This document shows positions 16,755-23,426 of a stretch of DNA of 41,858 nucleotides, one piece after another. The notes below the pieces were generated by a model that worked only from the letters and a program-made list of their open reading frames with translations, was not told the DNA's origin and made no database searches. Source of the stretch: JAVBNH01 sp031551635 (lineage in GTDB: Bacteria; Bacillota; Clostridia; Oscillospirales; Acutalibacteraceae); NCBI GenBank assembly GCA_031551635.1, contig JAVBNH010000014.1, positions 1-41,858 of the forward strand. The letters run 5' to 3'. Position 1 is the stretch's first letter; each line of letters begins with the position of its first letter. The position numbers and the translations under genes are program-made.

Positions 16755-16976
16755 ATGGTTTTTGAAAAAATTCGGGCAATCATATCTGATCAGCTGGAGC
16801 TTGACGAGGACGATATTACACTTGAATCCGAACTGAGTGAGCTTGGCGCCGACAGTCTTGACCTCTATGACCTTGTTATGACTTTTGAGGACGAATTTGA
16901 GACAGAGGTTCCGGATGACGAGCTGGAAAAATTCAGAACAGTCGGAGACATTGTTAAATATATAGAAAAAATGTAG
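16755..16976 (+). CDS. acpP: Acyl carrier protein
   Basis: A 73-aa acidic ACP beginning MVFEKIRAIISDQL, with the phosphopantetheine attachment serine in GADSLDLYDLVM and the typical C-terminal helix (VGDIVKYIEKM). It carries acyl chains during fatty-acid synthesis. The family starts at this ATG, yet no Shine-Dalgarno is near it; the only good one (GAAAGGTGGG) is about 45-55 nt upstream, where an in-frame TTG-initiated extension (from 16698) would be open. Start therefore uncertain: the conserved protein, or a longer form with 19 extra residues. Confidence 0.88.
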   Translation: MVFEKIRAIISDQLELDEDDITLESELSELGADSLDLYDLVMTFEDEFETEVPDDELEKFRTVGDIVKYIEKM

Positions 16977-17058
16977 TTTAATTTTTATCAAAACAACAAA
17001 CGGGCAACAATCTTGCTCGTTTTTGTTCTTTAAATACGGATTACAGGTGGTGATTTTA

Positions 17059-17679
17059 ATGATTCAAAATATCGTTTTCGATATGGGAAATGTGCTGATA
17101 AAATATAACCCGGCGGGAACCCTTAAAGACCTGGGTCTCTCTGACAGCGATGCGGAAATTATCCTCAGGGAATTTTTTGCATGCAAGGAGTGGCGCGAGG
17201 TTGACAGGGGAACCATGTCGCCTGAGGAGGCCTTTGTATTCGTCAGGAAACGGCTGCCAGAGCAGCTGGCTGATTTTGTTTATAATATTGCCATAAAGGA
17301 AAGCTTTTTGAATCTGGTACCGCCCAGCGAGGAAATGGAAGAATTGGTTCGGGAGATAAAAAAAGCAGGGTATAAGACTTTTCTGCTGAGCAATACACCG
17401 CAGAATTTTTATGAGTTTAAAAAGAATTATCCTGTTATGGAGCTTTTGGACGGCATAATTATTTCCGCTGATTTGAAGATCATTAAACCCGAAAAAGAAA
17501 TATTTGAAGCGCTTTTTAAGAAATATGACCTGATACCCGAGGAGTGCTTTTTTATTGACGATATGCCCGTGAATGTCGAGGGCGCAAAGGCGGCGGGTAT
17601 GGACGGATATTGTTTCGCTCTTTCGCGTGACAGTGTCGATTCCCTCAGAACTGTTTTGCGCCGATATATAAAAATTTAG
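17059..17679 (+). CDS. HAD-superfamily phosphatase (YihX-like)
   Basis: A 206-aa HAD hydrolase of subfamily IA. Motif I is FDMGNVLIKY (nucleophile D8), motif II is LLSNTP, the lysine of motif III is in KIIKPEKEIF, and motif IV is FFIDDMPVNVEGA. The DxGN form of motif I is shared with E. coli YihX, an alpha-glucose-1-phosphate phosphatase, but the substrate cannot be read from sequence. The start at 17059 has AGGTGGTG just upstream; an in-frame start at 17023 lacks one. The stop codon joins directly to repeat copy 3. A convergent-looking 226-aa frame on the other strand is a shadow. Confidence 0.8.
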   Translation: MIQNIVFDMGNVLIKYNPAGTLKDLGLSDSDAEIILREFFACKEWREVDRGTMSPEEAFVFVRKRLPEQLADFVYNIAIKESFLNLVPPSEEMEELVREIKKAGYKTFLLSNTPQNFYEFKKNYPVMELLDGIIISADLKIIKPEKEIFEALFKKYDLIPEECFFIDDMPVNVEGAKAAGMDGYCFALSRDSVDSLRTVLRRYIKI

Positions 17680-17755
17680 TACCTTAGTGAGATGAAAGCT
17701 CAATAAAAAACAAGACTTGGGTTGTGAGCTTGGCAAGCCAAGCCCACGTTAGTTT
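17680..17755 (+). repeat. Dispersed structured repeat, copy 3
   Basis: A single unit of the repeat seen at 7641-7770: TACCTTAGTGAG, ATGAAAGCTCA, ACAAGACTTGGGTT, then the large hairpin. One base in the left arm (GTGAGCTTGGC) breaks a pair, and the small hairpin is weakened. As at murE, it begins immediately after a TAG stop codon and lies just before the next gene (proS). Confidence 0.85.
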
Positions 17756-17778
17756 AATTAAAAGATTGGATGATATAA

Positions 17779-19218
17779 ATGGCCGAACAAAAAAAGATGG
17801 TGAATGACATAACCTCAATGGAGGAGGATTTCGCCAAATGGTACACGGATATTGTAAAAAAAGCCGATTTGATTGACTACACAAGCGTCAAGGGCTGCCT
17901 GGTTATCAGACCCTATGCCTACGCTATCTGGGAATTGATTCAGAAAAATATGGATGACCGCTTTAAAGCGACCGGACATGAAAACGTTTATATGCCTCTC
18001 TTTATTCCAGAGAGCCTTTTACAGAAGGAAAAGGATCATGTGGAAGGTTTTGCTCCCGAAGTCGCTTGGGTCACTCACGGCGGCGCAGAGCAGCTTCAGG
18101 AAAGACTTTGCGTGCGTCCGACCTCCGAAACCTTATTCTGCGAGCATTACGCAAATTCCATTCAATCCCACAGAGACCTCCCGAAGCTCTATAATCAATG
18201 GTGCAGTGTTGTCCGGTGGGAAAAAACAACCAGACCCTTCCTGCGTTCGAGAGAATTTTTATGGCAGGAAGGACACACCGCTCACGCGACAGCTCAGGAG
18301 GCCATTGAAGAGACAGAAAGAATGCTTGGTGTCTATGCGGACTGTTGCCGGGAAGCGATGAATATGCCTGTTATAAAGGGCAAAAAGACCGAAAGCGACA
18401 AGTTTGCCGGTGCTGTTTCAACTTACTGTATCGAGACGCTGATGCATGACGGAAAAGCCCTTCAGGCGGGAACCTCGCATTATTTCGGTGACGGCTTCGC
18501 GAAGGCTTTCGGTATTCAATACACAGACAAGGATAATCAGCTTCAATATGTGCATCAGACCTCATGGGGCACTACAACAAGGCTTATCGGCGCGATAATA
18601 ATGATGCACGGCGACAATAACGGGCTTGTGCTGCCGCCTCAGGTCGCACCCATTCAAGTGGTAATTATACCGATAGCCTCTCACAAGGAGGGTGTTGTTG
18701 AAAAAGCTGAGGAGCTCAAGTCTCGCCTTAGCGCGAATTTCAGGGTTAAAATAGACAACAGCGACAACAGTGCCGGCTGGAAATTCGCGGAATATGAGAT
18801 GAAGGGCGTACCGCTCAGGCTCGAAATAGGACCGAAGGACATTGAAAACAATCAATGTGTAATAGTCAGGCGCGACAACCGCGAAAAAGCCTTTGTAAAG
18901 CTTGACGAGCTTGAAACAAGAGTCGGGGAAATTCTCGCCGATTACGCTGAGTCAATATATAACAAGGCTCTCGATAATATCAAAAACCGTACTTACGACT
19001 GCAAAACCATGGATGAAATCAATGAAATTTTCGCCTTAAAAGGTGACGGCTTTATCAGGGCAATGTGGTGCGGCAGTGAGGAATGCGAGGATATAGTAAA
19101 GGAAAAAACCGGCGCGGGCTCGAGATGCATTCCCTATGAGCAAGAAAAAATCAGCGATGTATGTGTCTGCTGCGGCAAGCCTGCCGAGGAGCTTGTTTAT
19201 TGGGGAAAAGCTTATTGA
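17779..19218 (+). CDS. proS: Prolyl-tRNA synthetase (short, archaeal/eukaryote-like type)
   Basis: A 479-aa class II aminoacyl-tRNA synthetase. It opens with EEDFAKWYTDIVKKADLIDYTSVKGC and has motif 2 region VRWEKTTRPFLRSREFLWQEGHTAHA, the class II PTSE element, and a C-terminal zinc-type region with several cysteines (CGSEEC, CVCCG). The length and lack of the INS editing domain place it in the archaeal/eukaryote-like (type 3) ProRS group found in many Clostridia. It charges tRNA-Pro in the cytoplasm. No T-box leader is visible upstream; the preceding 100 nt hold repeat copy 3 and a weak Shine-Dalgarno. Confidence 0.95.
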   Translation: MAEQKKMVNDITSMEEDFAKWYTDIVKKADLIDYTSVKGCLVIRPYAYAIWELIQKNMDDRFKATGHENVYMPLFIPESLLQKEKDHVEGFAPEVAWVTHGGAEQLQERLCVRPTSETLFCEHYANSIQSHRDLPKLYNQWCSVVRWEKTTRPFLRSREFLWQEGHTAHATAQEAIEETERMLGVYADCCREAMNMPVIKGKKTESDKFAGAVSTYCIETLMHDGKALQAGTSHYFGDGFAKAFGIQYTDKDNQLQYVHQTSWGTTTRLIGAIIMMHGDNNGLVLPPQVAPIQVVIIPIASHKEGVVEKAEELKSRLSANFRVKIDNSDNSAGWKFAEYEMKGVPLRLEIGPKDIENNQCVIVRRDNREKAFVKLDELETRVGEILADYAESIYNKALDNIKNRTYDCKTMDEINEIFALKGDGFIRAMWCGSEECEDIVKEKTGAGSRCIPYEQEKISDVCVCCGKPAEELVYWGKAY

Positions 19219-19219
19219 G

Positions 19220-19270
19220 TTGTACATTGAACAGTTTACAGTGTGCAGTGTACAGTGTACAGAGTACAGA
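19220..19270. repeat. Degenerate TACAGTG-type short repeats
   Basis: Directly after proS lies a run of imperfect repeats of about 8 bp (ACAGTTTACAGTGTGCAGTG, TACAGTGTACAG, AGTACAG). It contains several TGTACA palindromes. No coding frame or known site explains it. Confidence 0.65.
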
Positions 19271-19302
19271 TATTGTATATTAGGAAAATTAAATAGCGAG
19301 AA

Positions 19303-19337
19303 AAAACTCAGCTTGATTTTGTTCAAAGCTGAGTTTT
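19303..19337. terminator. Bidirectional terminator between proS and trmL
   Basis: AAAACTCAGCTT (19303-19314) pairs with AAGCTGAGTTTT (19326-19337), giving a 12-bp stem with T on one side and A on the other. It can end both convergent transcripts. Confidence 0.75.
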
Positions 19338-19402
19338 ATACTTGTTTATTGTAATATTAATAATGCAATATGATGGGTGAAAAATTATAATTATAATAAA
19401 AA

Positions 19403-19891
19403 CTAGGGAAATAATTTGCCTTTTGCTTGCAAGGCAGGGAAGCCCCACTGGCGCAGCACTTCATACACGCCTATAGCCACAGCGTTCGAAAGGTTGAGAC
19501 TTCTCGCGTCGTTTATCATTGGGATTCTGAGTGTTGTTTCCGGGTTTTTCAACAGTAAATCCTCCGGCAGTCCGGCGGTTTCTTTTCCGAAAAGCAAATA
19601 AGCATTGTCCGGATATTTGATTTCGCTGTAAGTATGCTTTGCTTTTGTGGAAAAATAGAAATATTCCGCTCCTGCGGTCTTTTGAAAAAAGTCATCCAGC
19701 GATGAATAGTAGCTTATATCGAGAAAATGCCAGTAATCAAGTCCTGCTCTTTTCAGCTTCGCATCACTAATTCGAAAGCCCATAGGTTCAACGAGATGAA
19801 GCCTTGCGCCCGTCGCCGCGCAGGTTCGCGCGACATTGCCGGTGTTTTGCGGTATTTCAGGCTCAACCATGACGATATTCAGCTTGCTCAT
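19403..19891 (-). CDS. trmL: tRNA (cytidine(34)-2'-O)-methyltransferase
   Basis: A 162-aa SPOUT methyltransferase of the TrmL/YibK type: IVMVEPEIPQNTGNVARTCAATG at the N-terminus, LLFGKETAGLP and IPMINDARSLNLSNAVAIGVYE (the knotted SAM site) at the C-terminus. It would methylate the wobble ribose of tRNA-Leu isoacceptors. It is the second gene of a leftward pair and overlaps the upstream pyridoxal kinase gene by 4 nt (ATGA), so translation is coupled. Confidence 0.92.
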   Translation of the reverse strand: MSKLNIVMVEPEIPQNTGNVARTCAATGARLHLVEPMGFRISDAKLKRAGLDYWHFLDISYYSSLDDFFQKTAGAEYFYFSTKAKHTYSEIKYPDNAYLLFGKETAGLPEDLLLKNPETTLRIPMINDARSLNLSNAVAIGVYEVLRQWGFPALQAKGKLFP

Positions 19892-20736
19892 ATACGGACA
19901 GCCTCAATTAAGGTGGGAAGTCCTCTTTCGAAATCTACTCCGAATCGGATATCCGTACCGGCGTTTTTTGTTCTGATAATTGAGCCGCAGGTGAAGTCAA
20001 CGGCGATTTTTGCCGCGTTTTCGAGGGATTTACCGTTCAACAAAGCCCCAACAAGCGCGCTAGCGTAAACGTCGCCTGTGCCGTGATAGTAGCCGTCAAT
20101 TTTGTCGGAAAGCGAATATGATACTGTACCGCTGTTTCTGTCGAATGTCGCGGCACCGAGGGTTTTATCGTCAAAATAGACTCCGGTCAACACAACCTTC
20201 TCCGGACCCATATTTGAAAGACGTTTCATTAATCCCTCGACGTAATCTTTAGTATACGGACCTTCGACATAGTCCTCACCCAGCATAAAAGCAGCCTCAG
20301 TAAAATTTGGAACGACTATGTCAGCTTTTTCGCACAGAGACGCCATTTTTTTAGCGAAATCCATATCGAAAATCGAATACATCATTCCGTTGTCAGCCAT
20401 TGCGGGGTCAGCAATTATAATGTTGTCGCTGTTTTTGAAGGTTTTATAAAAATCGGCAACAAGGTCAATCTGGTCGAATGAGCCGAGAAAGCCGTTATAT
20501 ATGGCGTCAAACTTTAAATCAAGAGATTTCCAGTGCTCTGTTATCGGTGCTATATCCTCTGTTAAATCGCGGTAAGTGAAGCCTGTAAAACCGCCGGTAT
20601 GTGTTGAAAGCACAGCTGTCGGAAGACAGGTGCACTCAACCCCGACAGCAGAAATTATAGGCAGCGCGACAGTAAGGGAGCATTTGCCGAAACCGGAAAT
20701 ATCGTGAATTGCCGCAACTCTTTTTTGTCTGTCCAT
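19888..20736 (-). CDS. pdxY: Pyridoxal/pyridoxamine kinase
   Basis: A 282-aa ribokinase-fold vitamin B6 kinase. The N-terminal AAIHDISGFGKCSLT, the LPTAVLSTHTGGFTGF loop, ADPAMADNG, PNFTEAAFML, and the anion-hole motif HGTGDVYASALVGALL all match the PdxK/PdxY group. It phosphorylates pyridoxal or related vitamers to make PLP in salvage. A hydroxymethylpyrimidine kinase (ThiD-like) activity is known in some relatives and cannot be excluded. It starts from the promoter at 20768-20796 and is followed by overlapping trmL. Confidence 0.85.
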   Translation of the reverse strand: MDRQKRVAAIHDISGFGKCSLTVALPIISAVGVECTCLPTAVLSTHTGGFTGFTYRDLTEDIAPITEHWKSLDLKFDAIYNGFLGSFDQIDLVADFYKTFKNSDNIIIADPAMADNGMMYSIFDMDFAKKMASLCEKADIVVPNFTEAAFMLGEDYVEGPYTKDYVEGLMKRLSNMGPEKVVLTGVYFDDKTLGAATFDRNSGTVSYSLSDKIDGYYHGTGDVYASALVGALLNGKSLENAAKIAVDFTCGSIIRTKNAGTDIRFGVDFERGLPTLIEAVRI

Positions 20737-20767
20737 TAATCATCAATCCTTATATGAAATATTTTAG

Positions 20768-20796
20768 ATTATACCATTTTTTTGCCCCTATTTCAA
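20768..20796 (-). promoter_or_regulatory. Promoter of pdxY-trmL
   Basis: On the minus strand TTGAAA (20791-20796) and TATAAT (20768-20773) are separated by 17 bp, 31 nt before the gene start. Confidence 0.75.
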
Positions 20797-20934
20797 GAAC
20801 AACCTTGTTTAATTTTTACAGATTATTTGCCTCTATTTTGTCTGATTTTCCGGTTATCATTCTATTTTTTTCCATGCAAATACTGAGAAACATGGGACAA
20901 AATACTAGTACAACAAAAATAGGAGGTTGTATAA

Positions 20935-21126
20935 ATGACAAAAAAATCAACAAATATTGTTAAGGGTTTCGGTACAGCAATGGCTATTGGCGGCGCGGTC
21001 GCTTTGATGAGTACAGCTGTCGGCAAGAGCAGTATGTCAACAAAAAGAAATATCAGAAAGACAGCTATGAAAGCGGCGCAGACGCTGGAAAATGTGCTTG
21101 ATGGAATTTCTAATGTGATGTCATAA
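20935..21126 (+). CDS. Small protein of unknown function, 63 aa
   Basis: MTKKSTNIVKGFGTAMAIGG then a short Ala/Gly-rich hydrophobic patch, a basic middle (STKRNIRKTAMKAA) and an amphipathic C-terminus. I do not recognise the family. The gene is convincing: AGGAGG lies at ideal spacing before the ATG and a strong terminator follows, so it is a stand-alone transcription unit. The hydrophobic stretch is too short for a clear transmembrane helix, and a peripheral membrane or nucleoid-binding role are both possible. Confidence 0.75.
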   Translation: MTKKSTNIVKGFGTAMAIGGAVALMSTAVGKSSMSTKRNIRKTAMKAAQTLENVLDGISNVMS

Positions 21127-21180
21127 AGATTTTTATATCAGTTGCCATATTAAAAGTGCTTTTATTATTACTCAAAAGAT

Positions 21181-21214
21181 AAAAAAAACCGTAGCCTTAA
21201 CTACGGTTTTTTTT
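21181..21214. terminator. Bidirectional terminator
   Basis: A8-CCGTAG, loop CCTTAA, CTACGG-T8 forms a symmetrical stem with A-run before and T-run after. It ends both the 63-aa gene and the convergent CNNM gene. Confidence 0.88.
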
Positions 21215-21225
21215 GCTTTTTAAAA

Positions 21226-22683
21226 TCAGTTTTTCTTTTTTTCACTTTGTTTTTCATTGATTTCCGCTTCATTTGATTTGTCAAGCGGCAAAATTTCTAT
21301 TTTTATTTTACCGATTCTTTTGTCCTCGACATTAAGAACCGTAAAAACCAGATTATTATATGTGACGATATCCATATCTCCGTCAACGGGCAGATAACCG
21401 AGCTTACTGATAATAAAGCCGCCTATTGTCTCGTAATCATCCTTTGGCAAATCCGTTCCGACAAGCTCGTCAATTTCGTCAATATCGGTAACGCCGTCAA
21501 CGGTGAAGGTGGTTTCGTTTATTTTTGAAATCTCTTCATCCTCGTCATCGTATTCATCCTGAATATTTCCGACAATTGTCTCGACTAAATCCTCAATTGT
21601 CACAAGTCCTGCAGTTCCGCCGAATTCGTCAATGACTATAGCCATTTGTGCGTGCCTTTCAATCATTTCCGCAAAAAGCTCGCCGCATTTTTTTGATTCC
21701 GGAACAAAATACGCTTCATGCATATGCATTCTGATAGTCGTATCCTTCGGCAAAGTGGCGCCGACATAGCTCAGGAAATCTTTTATATAAACTATTCCGA
21801 CAATATTGTCAGGGTCGTCGTCATAAACGGGAATACGTGAATAACCGTCATGCACTGCAGCCGCGACAACCTCAGAAATTGGCTCGTCGGCTTCAACCGC
21901 GGTAATATCAACACGGTGTGTCATTATATCACCGGCACTCAGGTCGTCAAACTCGAATATATTGTTAATCATTTCTCGCTGCGTGTTTTCGATAACACCC
22001 TTTTCCTCGCCGACATCAACCATCATAAGTATTTCTTCTTCTGTCACCTGTTCCTCATCGGCGTTCGGGTCAATGCCAATGAGTCTGAGGATTCCGTTTG
22101 TTGACAGAGACAGGATTTTTACGAAGGGCTTTGCAATTTTGTTAACAAAAAGCAAGGTGCCAACGACAAAGTATGATACCTTCTCAGCCTTTTGCATCGC
22201 GATTCGCTTTGGTACAAGCTCGCCGAACACAAGGGAAAAGTAGGACATAATCAACGTTACGACAATCAGTGTGAGCGTCGAGATGAGTGAGACGCTGACA
22301 TTTGGAATACGGCTTGAAATAGCTGCTGTTATTGTTGGCTCGAGTGTGTCGGCGGCAGATGCGCTCGCTAGGAAACCGGCAAGCGTGACACCGATTTGAA
22401 TCGTTGATAAAAATCCGGCTGAGCTTGAGGTCAGCTTCATGATTTGCTTTGCTTTTTTATGCCCTTCCTGTGCAAGCCTGTCTATTTTGTTGTTGTTTAA
22501 TGAGATAATCGCAATTTCACTCATCGCGAAAAATGCGTTCATTCCGATAAGCAGGGCAAGAATCGCGAAATTCCACCATTTTAAGCCCGCCTGAGGCGTA
22601 CTTGCCGCAGCGAACGTGTTCGGGGCTTCAGTTGTCAGTGCGGACAACAGTTGTAAAAAACTACTAGGTCCGGGGTCATCCAT
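21226..22683 (-). CDS. CNNM/CBS-domain membrane protein (HlyC/CorC family)
   Basis: A 485-aa protein with an N-terminal CNNM/DUF21 membrane domain of about four helices (MNAFFAMSEIAIISLNNNKI, GELVPKRIAMQKAEKVS), two CBS domains (MTHRVDITAVEADEPI; GYSRIPVYDDDPDNIVGIVYIKD; IVIDEFGGTAGLVTIEDLVE) and a C-terminal CorC/HlyC-associated domain. Family members transport or regulate Mg2+/Co2+; the older name hemolysin is misleading. ATG 22683 (MDDPGPSS) is preferred over 22734, as AAAGGAG is correctly placed. The C-terminus is highly charged. Confidence 0.88.
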   Translation of the reverse strand: MDDPGPSSFLQLLSALTTEAPNTFAAASTPQAGLKWWNFAILALLIGMNAFFAMSEIAIISLNNNKIDRLAQEGHKKAKQIMKLTSSSAGFLSTIQIGVTLAGFLASASAADTLEPTITAAISSRIPNVSVSLISTLTLIVVTLIMSYFSLVFGELVPKRIAMQKAEKVSYFVVGTLLFVNKIAKPFVKILSLSTNGILRLIGIDPNADEEQVTEEEILMMVDVGEEKGVIENTQREMINNIFEFDDLSAGDIMTHRVDITAVEADEPISEVVAAAVHDGYSRIPVYDDDPDNIVGIVYIKDFLSYVGATLPKDTTIRMHMHEAYFVPESKKCGELFAEMIERHAQMAIVIDEFGGTAGLVTIEDLVETIVGNIQDEYDDEDEEISKINETTFTVDGVTDIDEIDELVGTDLPKDDYETIGGFIISKLGYLPVDGDMDIVTYNNLVFTVLNVEDKRIGKIKIEILPLDKSNEAEINEKQSEKKKN

Positions 22684-22751
22684 CAGGGATTTGCTCCTTT
22701 CACAGCACGCAAAAAATATTATATGAAGAATCATATTGCATGCTATAGTGT

Positions 22752-22780
22752 AGTATACACTAAAAATGCGTTTTTGTCAA
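22752..22780 (-). promoter_or_regulatory. Promoter of the CNNM gene
   Basis: Minus-strand TTGACA (22775-22780) and TATACT (22752-22757) with a 17-bp spacer, about 70 nt before the chosen start. Confidence 0.75.
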
Positions 22781-22908
22781 ATATCTTTTTTTTGGCAGGG
22801 TATGAATTGCTCAATTTATCTTAAAAATTTCTTATAGTAATAATTAAAGAATGAATGATATGATATAAGAATTAATTAGCAGCATATTAAATTTTTTATT
22901 TTTATACC

Positions 22909-22937
22909 TTGACATTTGCCGTTAAAGTATATATAAT
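22909..22937 (+). promoter_or_regulatory. Consensus promoter of the tRNA gene
   Basis: TTGACA (22909-22914), 17-bp spacer, TATAAT (22932-22937): both elements match the sigma-A consensus exactly, 29 bp before the tRNA. Confidence 0.88.
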
Positions 22938-22966
22938 GTCAAAGCAACCTTTTGAGTAAAGTATTC

Positions 22967-23043
22967 GGACCATTAGCTCAGTTGGTTAGAGCAACCGGCT
23001 CATAACCGGTTGGTCCGGGGTTCGAGTCCCTGATGGTCCACCA
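22967..23043 (+). tRNA. tRNA with CAU anticodon (Met, or Ile2)
   Basis: A 77-nt cloverleaf with encoded CCA. Acceptor GGACCAT/ATGGTCC, D-arm GCTCAGTTGGTTAGAGC, anticodon stem ACCGG/CCGGT around CTCATAA (anticodon CAT), T-arm CGGGGTTCGAGTCCCTG, discriminator A. It is not an initiator by the look of its paired acceptor end (G1-C72). A CAU anticodon is shared by elongator Met and by Ile2, whose C34 is modified to lysidine by TilS; its GGACC-type acceptor resembles Firmicutes Ile2 as I recall it, so identity is left open. Confidence 0.93.
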
Positions 23044-23047
23044 ATCT

Positions 23048-23090
23048 AAAATCCCCGCAAGCCTTGACAAATAAGGCTTGCGGGGATTTT
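23048..23090 (+). terminator. Terminator of the tRNA gene
   Basis: A perfect 18-bp stem (AAAATCCCCGCAAGCCTT and its complement) around loop GACAAAT, ending in TTTT, starts 4 nt after the CCA. Confidence 0.9.
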
Positions 23091-23248
23091 AAACTGGTTT
23101 TGAATTGGAAACGTCTAAAAATAGACAAAATTTTTGGCTCTGTCTGTGAACGATGAATAAAACAGTGTTCACCTAGATAAACTCTGATTAAATCAAAATA
23201 GGGTGCAAAATTAAAATGGTTTATAAGGCGAAGCCTTATCCTAAAATA

Positions 23249-23291
23249 AACACCTGTGAGCCTTGACATAAAAGGTTTAAGGTGTTTTTTT
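23249..23291 (+). terminator. Second terminator-like hairpin
   Basis: AACACCT pairs with AGGTGTT, with an inner AGCCTT/AAGGTT stem containing a G-T pair, followed by a run of about seven T. It shares a GCCTTGACA core with the tRNA terminator 200 bp upstream. The intervening 23091-23248 holds no gene I can support, only a small ATAAGGC-GAA-GCCTTAT hairpin at 23223-23239. Confidence 0.6.
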
Positions 23292-23325
23292 AATATTCAG
23301 TTTGTTTGAATGTAAAATTTTATCT

Positions 23326-23371
23326 ATATTTCACAGAAGTTATTGAACTCTTCGGTGAAATATGTTACAAT
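23326..23371 (+). promoter_or_regulatory. Promoter with overlapping operator-like inverted repeat
   Basis: TTGAAC (23343-23348), 17-bp spacer, TACAAT (23366-23371). An inverted repeat with 9-bp arms ATATTTCAC (23326-23334) and GTGAAATAT (23355-23363), and inner GAAG/CTTC, covers the -35 box and spacer. A repressor bound there would block polymerase. It would control the GPH transporter and propeller genes. Confidence 0.65.
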
Positions 23372-23426
23372 ATCTCGGTAATGGTTAATTACTTTGTCCT
23401 CGGACTTATTTTTTGGAGGGATACTA

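Noticed and set aside
17056..17736. 226-aa minus-strand frame opposite the HAD gene
   Set aside because: Shadow frame: unusual composition rich in Phe, Ile, Lys and Leu, no start signals, and the plus-strand frame has clear HAD motifs.
17680..17778. T-box riboswitch in front of proS
   Set aside because: Only about 100 nt are available, filled by the dispersed repeat; no T-box consensus or specifier-loop antiterminator is visible.
23000..23269. 89-aa minus-strand frame ending in DHQGLEPRTNRL
   Set aside because: It runs antisense through the tRNA gene; this ending is the well-known false translation of the tRNA T-arm and appears in many spurious database entries.
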